Below, piece after piece: positions 1-13,244 of a DNA stretch of 64,000 nt. Every line of letters begins with the position of its first letter. Positions within the stretch are counted from its first letter, which is position 1. The translations under genes and the position numbers were made by a program. Source of the DNA: Pagrus major. Its lineage: Eukaryota; Chordata; Actinopteri; Spariformes; Sparidae. Where the stretch lies: assembly GCF_040436345.1 (NCBI RefSeq), contig NC_133237.1, forward strand, positions 28,827,879-28,891,878, read 5' to 3'. Below the pieces are notes generated by a model. It was given only the letters and a program-made list of their open reading frames with translations. It did no database searches and was not told the DNA's origin.

Positions 1-92
1 CGGCCACAAAGCCTCAACCTCGGTTTAATGATTGACAGCTCTGCTCGGTTTATTTTCTCACACACTTCAGTCCTGTGGTCGCACCGAGGAGG

Positions 93-93
<1 letters not shown>

Positions 94-133
<40 letters not shown>

Positions 134-199
134 TGTGTGTTACATTCCTGGCGGGGTGGGTGTGGCTCAGAGACAAGCCGGGGGGGGGGGGGGGGGGGG
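94..199. repeat. (GT)n run and a G20 tract
   Basis: About 19 GT units run to 131, and a 20-base G homopolymer spans 180-199. No gene is seen in 1-560. Confidence 0.9.
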
Positions 200-565
200 T
201 CGGCTCCATTCCAGCTCCTCAGGCTCTCACACACACCTGAGCCAGGTGTGTTCAGGTGTGTTCAGGTGTGTGTGAGTCACAGCAGGTTCACTCTTCACTG
301 CATCAGATAAACAGAAACACAACAAACAGGAAGTCTTTAAATCTATACATTAATTTATCGATCAGAAGTTTAATGATCATCTCACAATCTGCTGAGTACG
401 GAGGCCTCCCAAAGTGTGTGTCCCTGCTGATTGGTTGTCTGGCAGCTGTGGGCGTGGCTTATGTGTGATGACCAATGAGAGTAGAGAGTGTTTGAAAACA
501 ACGATAGCTTCTCCAGAGGTTAGCGTAGCTGCTACAGCATCAGTTGGGGCTTTTCCAAACACGTA

Positions 566-2400
566 TGACTCAGTTTGACTCGACTCGGCTCGACTTGGTT
601 CGACTCAGTTTGACTCGGTCCGACTCGGCTCGACTCGGTTTGACTCGCCTCGACTCAGTTGGACTCGGTTGAACTCGGCTCGACTCGGCTCAACTCAGTT
701 CGACTCGGTTCGACTTGGCTCGACTCGGTTCGACTCGGTTTGACCTGGCTCGACTCAGCTCGACTCGGTTCGACTCGGTTCGACTCGGCTCGACTTGGTT
801 CGACTCAGCTCGACTCGGTTGAACTCGGCTCGACTCGGTTGAACTCGGCTCGACTCGGTTCGACTCAGCTCGACTCGGTTGAACTCGGCTCGACTCGGCT
901 CAACTCAGTTCGACTCAGCTCGACTCGGTTGAACTCGGCTCGACTCGGCTCAACTCAGTTCGACTCGGCTCGACTCGGTTCGACTCGGTTCGACTCGGCT
1001 CGACTTGGTTCGACTCAGTTTGACTCGGTTTGACCCGGCTCGACTCGGCTCGACTCGGCTCGACTCGGTTCGACTCGGTTCGACTCGGCTCGACTTGGTT
1101 TGACTCAGTTTGACTCGGTTTGACCCGGCTTGACTCGGCTCGACTCAGCTCGTCTCGGTTGAACTCGGTTCGACTCGGCTCGACTTGGTTCGACTCAGTT
1201 TGACTCGGTTTGACTCGGTTCGACTCAGCTCGACTCGGCTTGACTTGGTTCGACTCGGTTTGACTCAGTTGGACTCGGCTCGACTCGGTTTGACTCAGTT
1301 CGACTCAGTTCGACTCAGCTCGACTCGGTTTGACTCAGTTCGACTCAGTTCGACTCAGCTCGACTCAGCTCGACTCGGCTCGACTTGGTTCGACTCGGTT
1401 TGACTCAGTTGGACTCGGCTCGACTCGGTTTGACTCAGTTCGACTCAGTTCGACTCAGCTCGACTCGGTTTGACTCAGTTCGACTCAGCTCGACTCGGTT
1501 TGACTCAGTTTGACTCGGTTTGACTCGGTTCGACTCAGCTCGACTCGGCTCGACTTGGTTCGACTCGGTTTGACTCAGTTGGACTCGGCTCGACTCGGTT
1601 TGACTCAGTTCGACTCAGTTCGACTCAGCTCGACTCGGTTTGACTCAGTTCGACTCAGTTCGACTCAGCTCGACTCAGCTCGACTCGGCTCGACTCGGTT
1701 TGACCCGGCTCGACTCGGCTCGACTCGGCTCAGTTCGACTCAGTTTGACTCGGTTTGACCCGGCTCGACTCGGCTCGACTCGGTTCGACTCGGTTTGACT
1801 CGGCTCGACTTGGTTCGACTCAGTTTGACTCGGTTTGACCCGGCTCGACTCGGTTTGACTCAGTTCGACTCAGTTCGACTCAGCTCGACTCAGCTCGACT
1901 CGGCTCGACTCGGTTTGACCCGGCTCGACTCGGCTCGACTCGGCTCAGTTCGACTCAGTTTGACTCGGTTTGACCCGGCTCGACTCGGCTCGACTTGGTT
2001 TGACTCGGCTCGACTTGGTTCGACTCAGTTTGACTCGGTTTGACCCGGCTCGACTCGGTTTGACTCAGTTGGACTCGGTTGGACTCGGTTTGACTCGGTT
2101 CGACTCGGTTTGACTCAGTTGGACTCGGTTTGACTCGGTTCGACTCGGTTCGACTCAGCTCGACTCAGCTCGACTCAGCTCGACTCGGTTTGACCCGGCT
2201 CGACTCGGTTTGACTCAGTTGGACTCGGTTTGACCCGGCTCGACTCGGCTCGACTCGGTTCGACTCGGCTCGACTCGGCTCGACTCAGCTCGACTCGGTT
2301 TGACCCGGCTCGACTCGGTTTGACTCGGTTCGACTCGGTTTGACTCGGTTCGACTTGGTTCGACTCGGCTCGACTCGGCTCGACTCGGCTCAGTTGGACT
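566..2400. repeat. 10-bp minisatellite, CGACTCGGTT type, about 180 copies
   Basis: A 10-bp unit (CGACTCGGTT and CGACTCGGCT, with TGACTCAGTT-like variants) repeats without interruption for 1.8 kb. Open frames across it are by-products of a unit that lacks stops, not genes. Confidence 0.97.
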
Positions 2401-2414
2401 CTGTAGTCACGTTT

Positions 2415-2495
2415 CTTTCTGCTGTAGAGTTTAACATGACTCTCATTGACTCACTGCGGAGCCTCAAGTGGCCGTTAGTGGAGCTGCAGCTGCTA
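2415..2495 (+). repeat. dispersed repeat, copy A
   Basis: The segment around TGACTCACTGCGGAGCC and CTCAAGTGGCCGTTAG recurs with few changes at 57307-57375. It is a short interspersed repeat fragment. Confidence 0.7.
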
Positions 2496-2874
2496 CAGAG
2501 CTGCATTATGTGAACTACAGTGACGGCCACAACGTCTGAACTCAGAACTTGTGTAGAACCTGCAGCTGAGTTCGGACTCTGACATGCAGCGATACAGAAA
2601 CACACTCGATCACATGTATTGATCAGTTATTGATGATCGTTCAGGTAGAAGGACACAGAGTGAAACTTCTGCTGAGCTTCATCTGAATCTACTGCTGTCA
2701 CACTATTGTTCTTACAAAGACAGGAAACACACACACACACACTCACACAGCAGGGTGTGATGTCACCGAGGGGTGGAGTCTACATGGTCATGTGGGCGGA
2801 GCTTAGAGCAGACAGGAAGAGCAGACACTTCCCTCTGTAAACAGAACAGGCCTGAGATCAGCCTCCCGCTATTG

Positions 2875-2877
<3 letters not shown>

Positions 2878-2911
<34 letters not shown>

Positions 2912-3104
2912 GCTCAGAGGTCAGTGTTGGTAGAAGTATTCAGATCCTTGAGTAAAAGTGCAACTACCACACTGAAAATACTTAATACAGTACTTTTTAA
3001 AATGCTAACAATACATATTAATGCTAACGATACATATTAATGCTAACGATACATATTAATGCTAACGATACATATTAATGCTAACGATACATATTAATGC
3101 TATC
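2878..3104 (+). repeat. (GT)n, dispersed AAGTA-rich repeat, and a 19-bp array
   Basis: A (GT)n run (2878-2910) is followed by TTCAGATCCTTGAGTAAAAG, a member of a dispersed family seen elsewhere here. Then come five copies of ATGCTAACGATACATATTA at 3002-3102. No gene is seen between 2500 and 3880. Confidence 0.8.
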
Positions 3105-3887
3105 TATACTGATGTATGCTAACCTTTCTTTACAAACATGCTAACCTCTTGTTGCTCACATTACTTTATGTAATGCTAACCTCATGTTTCTTCATGCTAA
3201 ACTTATTTTTGAGCTAAATGTTCTCATGTTTAGCTCTTTCATATCCTGTTGGCTGGTTTAACTTGCAGCAAAGCATCATGGTCTATAAGATCATCACATG
3301 TTTGTCTGGAGGAGACCCGGACAAAACAGCAGCACACAGAGACATTACAACAGAGCCAATCAAAAGGAGGTCTGAGAGCAGCTGAGAGAGACAACAAGTC
3401 CTCATGTTCAAATCAAATCAGTTCTCCACATCTGAAATGTGGATGAGGAGGAGGAGGAGGATCCATGGATGCAGGAACTAGAGGGGCCGAGGGGGCTGCA
3501 GCGCCTCCTAAAGTGAGGCCAACATTTGCTGAATTTACCGGACGGCCCAAATAATGAAGAATTAGTCAGAGACAGTGTTTCGCAAAGTTTATAAAGTTTG
3601 TCTCAACTCAACAACTCACTAAATTGAGATATTTGTTAAGGGAGTCTGGAGACTTTGTCTCCCTCTTCCTGTGACATGTTGGTGTTCAGTTTCTGTCTGC
3701 TGTCGTGTAAAACGTTTAAAAATGTTGTGAATTGATGTTAATAACATTCAGAAACATGAACGTCAGCGTACAGACGGCCTCCCTGTGAGGATCCGTTCAC
3801 TGCAGCTCATTGAAACATGTTACCTGATCACCTGCACCCACTGATGAAAGGCAGGTTTTCACCTGAGCAAAGAATGCCTTTGTTAAG

Positions 3888-3999
3888 CCCCGCCCCTCTA
3901 CCTGAGGAGTGGGCGGACACTGTGCAGTGTTGTCTCTCTGAGGCTGAACCTCCATTTGCTGTGACTTTGAGCGCAGAGTTGAAGAGAGGAGCAGAGAGG
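3888..3999 (+). promoter_or_regulatory. candidate arhgap27 promoter and non-coding first exon
   Basis: A GC-box cluster (CCCCGCCCC near 3888 and GGGCGG near 3911) is followed by a purine-rich stretch ending in a good donor GAG|GTGAGT at about 3999. The next usable acceptor on this strand is before the 5063 exon. This fits a TATA-less promoter with a non-coding exon 1, but the transcription start is not visible. Confidence 0.35.
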
Positions 4000-4251
4000 T
4001 GAGTGTGAATATGATCATACTGACACTTGACAGGTGAGTGATCAGCTCCACCTGTTGACTCCACAGACCTGCTGCTGGACATCATGTGATTTACAGCTGG
4101 ACCAGGTGTGAGGTGTCAGGAACGCACGAGGGAGAAGCATGAGGGTTAGCGTTAGCGTCAGCAGCTAATTTGTAGTCAAACTTGTTCTGACAAGAAGAAG
4201 CAGAGAAACACATAACTGTCATTCCTGTGTTTGTGTGTGAGGAGCTGTTTA

Positions 4252-4315
4252 CACTGGGGCTGGTTCTGATCCACTGGGGCTGGTTCTGATCCACTGGGGC
4301 TGGTTCTGATCCACT
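4252..4315. repeat. 20-bp tandem repeat, 3 copies
   Basis: CACTGGGGCTGGTTCTGATC is repeated just over three times in the arhgap27 5-prime region. Confidence 0.85.
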
Positions 4316-5062
4316 GTCACAGCCGGAACAGTCTCATAGAAAACATTCAAATATGAAAACTGGACATTAAAACAGACTGAAGTGTTCTGACTGTGTCTTC
4401 AGGTACGTCTCTAACGTTGATCTGCAGCTTCAGTCCGACACGTCTGAGCCTGTGTAAGTTAATGTTCAGAACCAATCAGAGGAGAGGACGGCAGGTCACA
4501 TGATGACGCAGAATAATACACTTTAATGTCACAGATCTGAGGAGGACCGTGAAGACAGCAACACAGAAACACAACAACAATCTCTGAAACATGAGGGTTA
4601 GCTGTTAGCATGTGGCTAACTGATGGAACTTTAAACTGTATTATTTTACTGAACATGTTTATGATGACGCTGCCATGACATCATGACATCATGACATCAT
4701 GTTAAGAGTTTCTCCACATTACAGTGTGTTGACAGCTGTTCTCCTGCAGATGTGAACAAAGCAGTACTAAGACTTTAACATCTCCAGAGGAAGCTGCAGG
4801 CAATCTGATAAACTACCTCCAGTGATGTCACTCAGTGTCTGAGTTGCATTGTGGGTAATGTAGGCTCCAGGGTTTGAAAAGGAAGCAGACTGAGTGGGAT
4901 AGTAAAGGTGCTCACATTAGAACTTGAGGATGTGACCAGCTGAGGTCTGGACGTGTTCAGTCACTGAGGCTAATGCTAAGCTAGCTGCTGATGATCAGAC
5001 AGGCTGCTACGTGTTTGTGAGGACTTGTTGAATCTGCTCTGATGTGACTTTCTCTCCTTCAG

Positions 5063-5192
5063 GGGGTTGATGATCAGGTGTGACCTTTGACCCCTCACCT
5101 TCAGCACCATCTGCCTGTCTACCTGAGGGGGGCGGGGCTTGAGGAGCCCAGAGCCGTCACCATGGCAACGACCTCCACCATGCTCGGCAGAG
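5063..5192 (+). CDS. arhgap27: arhgap27 first coding exon with 5-prime UTR
   Basis: A pyrimidine-rich acceptor ends at 5062 and the exon carries about 100 nt of UTR before ATG at 5162. Ten codons plus one base precede the donor GTGAGT at 5193. The split glycine codon is completed by the SH3 exon at 5484. I chose this start because it is the only upstream ATG that joins the SH3 exon in frame with proper splice sites. The UTR part shows that an earlier non-coding exon must exist. Confidence 0.75.
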
Positions 5193-6826
5193 GTGAGTCA
5201 GCGGCCAAGATGAGTCCTGAATGGATCAACAGCAGGAGTAACGTTAGCATCAGTAGCATCATAGCAGTTATGTTAGCAGTGCTAACGTTAGCAGTGATAG
5301 CGAAGTAGCAGTTAAATAAGTGGCATAGTACTTTAGCAGTGTGAGTAATTATAGTAGGAGAAGTGATGTCATGAGCAGCAGCTGTAGTAGTTGAGTTAGC
5401 ATTAGCATTAACCTTTGATCATGGATATAACTCTGTTCTTCATCAATTCCCCTGATCCTCCTGTCTGGTCTGGGTCCCTTCAGGTCTGGGTCTGGTTCTG
5501 GTGGAGTTTCAGTATGAGTACCAGGGTCGGGACGGGGCGCTGGTCTCCATCAAACCCAACGAACGCTACGTCCTGCTGGCCAAGACCAATGACCACTGGT
5601 GGCAGGTCCGGAGCGACCAAAACTCCAAACCCTTCTACATCCCTGCCAAGTACGTCAAGGAGCTGCCATCAGACTTCCCCTCCCCTCTGGACTTTGCTGA
5701 TCCAACCAGTCCTGAACCAGTGGTGCTTCCTGTGGCTGTCCCAGCCCCAGTCCCAGTCCCAGTCCCTGTCCCAGTCCCTGTCCCTGTCCCTGTCCTAAAG
5801 ACTCTGGAGGAGTCCAGTGGGACTAAAAGCAAACCAGGAGACGAGGTGACGATCCGGCTCAGACCGGATGCCTCCACCGGGTACCGCAAGGCCGAGAACC
5901 GCATGTCTACATTTGGCGTCCCACTGGACTTCCATGACCTGTCGCCTCTGGTGGCACCGACATCGCGTCATTCCAGCAACCCTTCTGCCGCTCCTGCAGA
6001 GACGGAGACCACAACCACTGATGGGACTACAAACATGTCCGATGACGGTCTGAGTAAAAAGAACCCAGGGCTCCTGGACGACCACTGGGACTCTGGGAAA
6101 CATCGAGTTCCCAGTTTCAGTCCAGCAGACCCCCTCTCCACACCCCGGACCCAGACCCAGCCCATCCCCGTGGAGACTCCAGTGGTCCCCCCTCACAATG
6201 AGCTCCACAGCTCGCCATCCACAGGTCACCATGACAACCAGGAGTCCCCGATGGAGGTGGAGGAGGAGATCAGCGTGGAGGAGAGCACCGGCGAGGAGGA
6301 TTCACTAAAAGAGGAAGATTCAAACCACATCTACGAGTCCATCCAGGACTTGAACCTGGACCTGGACACTCTGGTCGGAGGAAGAGTGAGTCCTGGAGTG
6401 CCACCTGAACCTGCGCCGGCCCCACCCCCCACACAGGTAAGACACCTGAGGCATCCTCAGTCTGTGTTGTTGTCAAAAGTCTTCAGTTCTGTTGTTGTGT
6501 TGTCTGGTCGTCTCTGCTCACAGTCTCATGTTTGGTCTGATGGCGGCTGATTAATCATCAGTAATCAAACCGTGTGAACACAGACGCTGTCAGCAGGAGT
6601 CGATCTGTCGTTCAGTCAGGCTGCAGCTTCACAAAATAAAAGCCCTGTCCAGCGTCTCACTTCCTGCAGCGTCCACACAGGAAGTAGAGAGGAGAGAAAG
6701 AGAAGCTGTTTCCTCTTTTTCTTTGACCTTTGACCTCCAACTCCTCCACACTCTCCTCATCTCGACCTCGATCAACACGTTTGTTTTCTTCTTCTTTCAT
6801 TTTAATTATTTCATTTAGCACCAAAA

Positions 6827-6924
<98 letters not shown>

Positions 6925-7080
6925 TGATGGTGATGTCACAGCAGGATGTGATGAGGTCAGCAGGATGTAGTGATGTCACAGCTGGCAGGATGTGTTCAAT
7001 GTCAGACAGGAAACTGGGAGAGGATGACGCTGCAGTGACACCTGCAGGATGAGGGAGGAACAACCAGAGTAACCTGACAC

Positions 7081-7158
<78 letters not shown>

Positions 7159-7212
7159 GAGAGAGAGACAGAGAGAGAGAGTGTGTGAGAGAGAGAGTGT
7201 GTGAGAGAGAGA

Positions 7213-7253
<41 letters not shown>

Positions 7254-8708
7254 AGACAGACAGAGAGAGAGAGAGAGATGATTTTTAGTTTAAGACTTTA
7301 GTTCCCAATTGATCCAGATTGAGTCAGAATCAGGACCTGTGGGTTCTGGTCTGATGTCGGTCATAAAGTCCTGAGGCTCTGTCCTGATTGGCTGAAGTGT
7401 CGACAACACTGGACGACAGGAGAGGAGGTTCACCTGAACAGGTGGTCCTGGAGCTGAGACCTTCACGGTGCTCTCACAGCTCTACAGTACAAGTACACTT
7501 CTTCTCCTTCTTCTTCTTCTTCTTCTCCTTCTTCTCCTCCTTCTTCTTCTTCTTCTCCTCCTTCTCCTTCTCCTTCTTCTCCTCCTTCTTCTTCTTCTTC
7601 TCCTCCTTCTCCTTCTCCTTCTTCTCCTTCTTCTTCTTCTTCTTGTCGTAAGAGTCAGTACAGACCAGCAGGGGGCAGCATCACGTTGTCTTCCTGCTGT
7701 CTTGACTCTGGTCACAGACTCTGCTGTTGTTGCTCTGACTGAGCGACATTAAAACACACCTGGACACACCTGGCTCAGCATGATTCCATGAAGGTTTGGA
7801 AAAGATGACTGGGATCATGTGAGCTTCCAGGAGTCCTTGTTTAAGCTCAAGGTGTCCCTAAAGGTTCCAGGTGTCTTTGAGAAGGTTTTATGAATTCCTG
7901 AGGAGGTTCCAGGAGTCCTTTAGGAAGTTCTGAGGATCTGTGAAGACCTTTGGGGATGTTCAGGAAGTCCTGTGGGCCCTTGAAAAGGTTCCTGGAATCC
8001 TTGAAGACAGTGTGTGAGTCATTGAGGAGGCGATGAAGTTAAAGAAGTTACTAATACCCAGACAGCCAATCAGCGGACAGGGGGCGTGGCTATATATATA
8101 CAGCAGATTGGCAAGGGGCGGGGCATCCGGTAGCAGATAGGCAGGGGGCGGGGCTTCCTGCAGCAGAGAGTCATCATGACAGCTTCAGTATCAGACGGAT
8201 TACAAACTGACAGAGAGAGGCATTATGGGTAAGTCCTCACTGGTTTTATTTGTTCTGCAGGTGAAGTTTTTTTAAAAACAAACAGAAACCAAATGGAGTT
8301 TTGAATGGAAACAGTCACTGAGAGCTGCCTGTGTGTTGCCTGTGTGTTGGTTGTGTGTTGCCTGTGTGTTGGTTGTGTGTTGCCTGTGTGTTGGTTGTGT
8401 GTTGCCTGTGTGTTGGTTGTGTGTTGGTTGTGTGTTGCCTGTGTGTTGCCTGTGTGTTGGTTGTGTGTTGCCTGTGTGAGGCTGCAGAGCTCAACATTAA
8501 CATGAATAATAGATGAGAACAGAGAGGAACAGCTGATCTGCAGTCAGCTGACAGGAAGTGAGGTGTGCTCTCACCAGCTCCCTCACTGTGGTCTCTACAC
8601 ACTGAAGGATTTAAATCATCAAGTAAAGACACGACAAAACAAACTGCATTCTTCTTCTTCTTCTTCTTCTTCTTTGTCTTCTTCTTCTATATATATATAT
8701 ATATAAAT

Positions 8709-8741
<33 letters not shown>

Positions 8742-8948
8742 AGTTCTTCATGTTGAGTCAGTGTGATTATATTTATTTAATGCAGACTTTCACATAAACC
8801 TCATGTGTTTATTATTTACATTCAACTTATAGAATTTAATAGAAGAAAACTTGTAAATACTCAAAGTTCCAGTTTGAGACAAAATCATTAGTCTCATGTT
8901 TTCAGTTTAAATCTGAGCCGCTGCATGTTTGTTGTTTTACTGTAATCA

Positions 8949-9006
<58 letters not shown>

Positions 9007-11006
9007 ATAAAACAGAGGAGGAGCTCTTCCTGTTGGACAGCAGCTCACTCCACCCAGAGACAAACATTTCTGTTAATGAGGAAGAGATGAGACGTTTGTC
9101 CAAAACACAAAACACATTCAGACACAAGAGAAATGAAACGCTGTCACTTTACAGAGCGAGCGACTGAAATGATGAACAAACCAACTCATGGCTGCAGCTC
9201 TACTGTGAAGCTCTACCGCGAGCAGAGACGCGAGCTGCAGCTTCACCGCGAGCAGAGACGCGAGCTGCAGCTTCACCGCGAGCAGAGACGCGAGCTGCAG
9301 CTTCACCGCGAGCAGCACATGAAGTCAGCCACAGCATGCAGATATGTCCTCTGTGTTTCTGCCGTTTATGACTCAGAACAGAAGGTTTGATCAGCGTCTC
9401 TGTGTGAACAGCAACATGCAGTATATAAAGAGACGAGGTGTCCGTTACCAGAACTAATGGCGGCGTGTTGGCCTGAACCATCTGACCCACAGCAGAGTGA
9501 CCGCCTGATACCATGGTCACTCACCAAAGGATGAAAACATGAAAGGATGAAACATTAATTTATATTTTCATGTGTTTTGTGATCAGAATTGAAATGTTTT
9601 AACACCTGAGGGTCGGACTAACAGCTGGAACAATCACTACAATCCCATCAGGTTCTTATGTAATGGAAACGGTCAGTACTTTAGTAAATAGGACGGACCG
9701 TAGCTACGACTCAGCAACTTGACGCTAGCTACTCCACTCAGCTGTTAGCCAGAAAGCTAATGTTGGACTAACGGGATTAAAATGTAATTAAAATGTAAGA
9801 TACAGGCTGTAGGGTCGTTCCAGAGGCGACTGTTTATCAGAAGTTAAGTTAAGAAGGATGTGAGGTGGATGTGAGGTGGATGTGAGGTGGATGTGAGGTG
9901 GATGTAAGGTGGATGTGAGGTGGATGTGAGGTGGATGTAAGGTGGATGTGAGGTGGATGTGAGGTGGATGTGAGGTGGATGTGAGGTGGATGTAAGGTGG
10001 ATATAAGGTGGATGTAAGGTGGATGTGAGGTGGATATAAGGTGGATGTGAGGTGGATGTGAGGTGGATGTGAGGTGGATGTGAGGTGGATGTAAGGTGGA
10101 TGTGAGGTGGATGTGAGGTGGATGTGAGGTGGATGTGAGGTGGATGTAAGGTGGATATAAGGTGGATGTGAGGTGGATATAAGGTGGATGTGAGGTGGAT
10201 GTGAGGTGGATGTAAGGTGGATATAAGGTGGATGTAAGGTGGATGTGAGGTGGATATAAGGTGGATGTGAGGTGGATGTGAGGTGGATGTAAGGTGGATG
10301 TAAGGTGGATGTGAGGTGGATATAAGGTGGATGTGAGGTGGATGTGAGGTGGATGTAAGGTGGATGTGAGGTGGATGTGAGGTGGATGTGAGGTGGATGT
10401 AAGGTGGATGTGAGGTGGATATAAGGTGGATGTGAGGTGGATGTGAGGTGGATGTAAGGTGGATGTAAGGTGGATGTGAGGTGGATATAAGGTGGATGTG
10501 AGGTGGATGTAAGGTGGATGTGAGGTGGATGTGAGGTGGATGTGAGGTGGATGTAAGGTGGATGTGAGGTGGATATAAGGTGGATGTGAGGTGGATGTGA
10601 GGTGGATGTAAGGTGGATGTGAGGTGGATGTGAGGTGGATGTGAGGTGGATGTAAGGTGGATGTGAGGTGGATGTGAGGTGGATGTGAGGTGGATGTAAG
10701 GTGGATGTGAGGTGGATATAAGGTGGATGTGAGGTGGATGTGAGGTGGATGTGAGGTGGATGTGAGGTGGATGTGAGGTGGATGTTTGGTCATCAGGATC
10801 TCAGCCACATCACTTGATAACAGCAGTCACATGATTATGAAGTGTCTGCAGAGACGTTGTAGATTCACATGTTACCATGTGACCCGGAGCTTCGTCATGT
10901 CGGAGCTGCCTGGTTCAGTGTGAACAAACACAGACTGTGTAGAGGTGAGACTCTGATACAGAACCTGTGAGCAGAGCGTCAGACTGTGATATCCAATCAG
11001 AGACCA

Positions 11007-11040
<34 letters not shown>

Positions 11041-13133
11041 GTAGGATCACAGCTCGCTCGACCCTAGCTCGCCCATCTACGCTAACATCTCCAGTCTGAA
11101 GAAAACGTCTGTCCCTCAGATCTCCGTCTCTGGCCCCGCCCTCCCCTCATCGCCTCCTCCGGACCACGCCCCCTCAGCTCCAGACCACACCCCCTCATCG
11201 TCTGTCTCCTCGTCCGCTGGGATGATAAGCCCCACCTCCCCGCTCAGCCCGCAGGACGGATGGCAGGTGAGGTGACCTCTGATAGGTCGGAAGCACAGGT
11301 GTGTGACTGAGCAGCAGTCTGAGACACAGACGGATGAAGTTAAAGGGTTGAAAGCAGCTAAAGCGACAGTTTAGACAGAACACCTCACAGACGTGAGGAC
11401 TGTAGAGAGACGAGATGGTGGGAATAAGGACAGAGGACAGTACATGTGTCGGTCCAAAAGATGATTTCTGAGACTGAAAGGAGTTAAAGTGATGACATTC
11501 AGGGACTAGAAGAAGAAGAAAGGAGGAAATTAAACGTCACTTGACAAGTGTTTTTCTCCGCTGTGTTGTTTTATTGTAATGATAATCTAAATACCAGCCT
11601 CAGGTTCCTGGTTCCTCTCTGATGTTCACAGCTCAGTCACATGCTCCTGTCGGCCGCTCACGTGCTCGTATGTAATCCAGCTTTCTTCGCCGTCTCTTCA
11701 TGTCACTGACACTCACTGATGTAATTAAAGTTTAATGAGGCGTCATCGGAGCGGTTCAGGTCTGTTTCAGTGTGATCAAATGAACAGGTGAAGCTCACAC
11801 GTTACTGAGGAACCTTCCTGTCCGACTGCCCCTGAACGCACCATCCTCTGTGTGTGATGTTTAAATGTGGTCTGTGCTCGTTGACCCGTCCAGGTGCACA
11901 CGGACCAGGACAGCGGGAAGGTGTTTTACTTCCATCCTGTAACCAGACAGACCACCTGGACCGACCCACACGGCCCGCCACCCCCGCCTGCTCGAGACAC
12001 GGACCGGTCCAGGACGAGCGAGGGGGGGCAGCTGACCTCCCCCTCCCCTCTGCTCTCCCCCGCCTCCTCTCAGGTAACAAACACCTGGACTCAGTCATGT
12101 GACTGAAGACAATGTGACCTTCACTTGACCTTTAATCTGAGTTCACCTGTGCAGGAGTCCATCAGCACTTCAAAATAAGACAGGGACATGTCAAAATAAA
12201 ACAGGAACACTTCAAAATAAAACAGGAACATGTCAAAATGAGCTGTCCTTTAAGGTCAGTTTGTTTCTTCAGATTGTGAAGATCGATCTCTTCTCATTAA
12301 CATTTCTTCCTTTAATGTTACAAAACAAAGTAAAGTCACAGTTAATGTGAACAAACAGTTTAATTCAATCAAACAGTAAAACGATGCGTTTGAAACAAAC
12401 GCTGACAGACACAGACCAACAAGCTTCATCAACTTTTAAAGTTTAATTATTTTACTTCAATATCCAACCAGGCTAACGGTTCTGCTAACAGATGATTGTG
12501 TGTAACGTTGGTGCCTTCAAGACCGTCAGTGAGCTGATGTAAACGTTTTAATTTATCTTAATTAGTTAGTCTCAGTATGAATATAATGCTGTGAAATAAT
12601 TACAGTGTGATTCTCAACACGTTACAACGGCCTGAATAGAATTAAAGTGTAGATTGTGACGTCATGATGTCACAGCGTCACTCACCAATGACACGTCACT
12701 TCCCGACAGGGTTCTGGTGGTTGGGAGCAGCTGGTGGATGAAGTCTCAGGGAGGTTTTACTACTACAACCCCACCTCAGGAGCCACGTCATGGGTCGCAC
12801 CAGAGCCTCCCTCCCCCTCCTCCCCCTCCTCACCCCCAGGATCTACAACCAGCAGGAGGCCCGACGACGGCCCGGTACGTCCTGAGACGAGTCCGGATTC
12901 AGTCTGGATTAGTTAAATTACAGCAGAACATGTCGTCTGGTTCTACACGGACCTTTAAATGTGACGTCATGACAACAGATCTGTAATCTGATTACAAACT
13001 GTGAATTATCTTTAATAACTGTTGTTTCTGATTGAACCGAAGCCTCCGCTGCCAGAGGAAGATTATCCTGTACAGCTCCACAAGGACAACATGGACGCTG
13101 TCTTCACATCGGTACCACACACACACACACACT

Positions 13134-13168
<35 letters not shown>

Positions 13169-13207
13169 TCACTCACTCACTCACTCACTCACTCACTCAC
13201 TCACTCA

Positions 13208-13244
<37 letters not shown>

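Noticed and set aside
9118-9520. Short frames with AVKLQLASL and [10 protein letters not shown] repeats
   Set aside because: They come from a 30-bp repeat whose length is a multiple of three; deep intronic with no exon borders.
9849-10808. 319-residue minus-strand His/Thr/Pro frame
   Set aside because: An 11-bp minisatellite with no stops on that strand; no start context or homologue.
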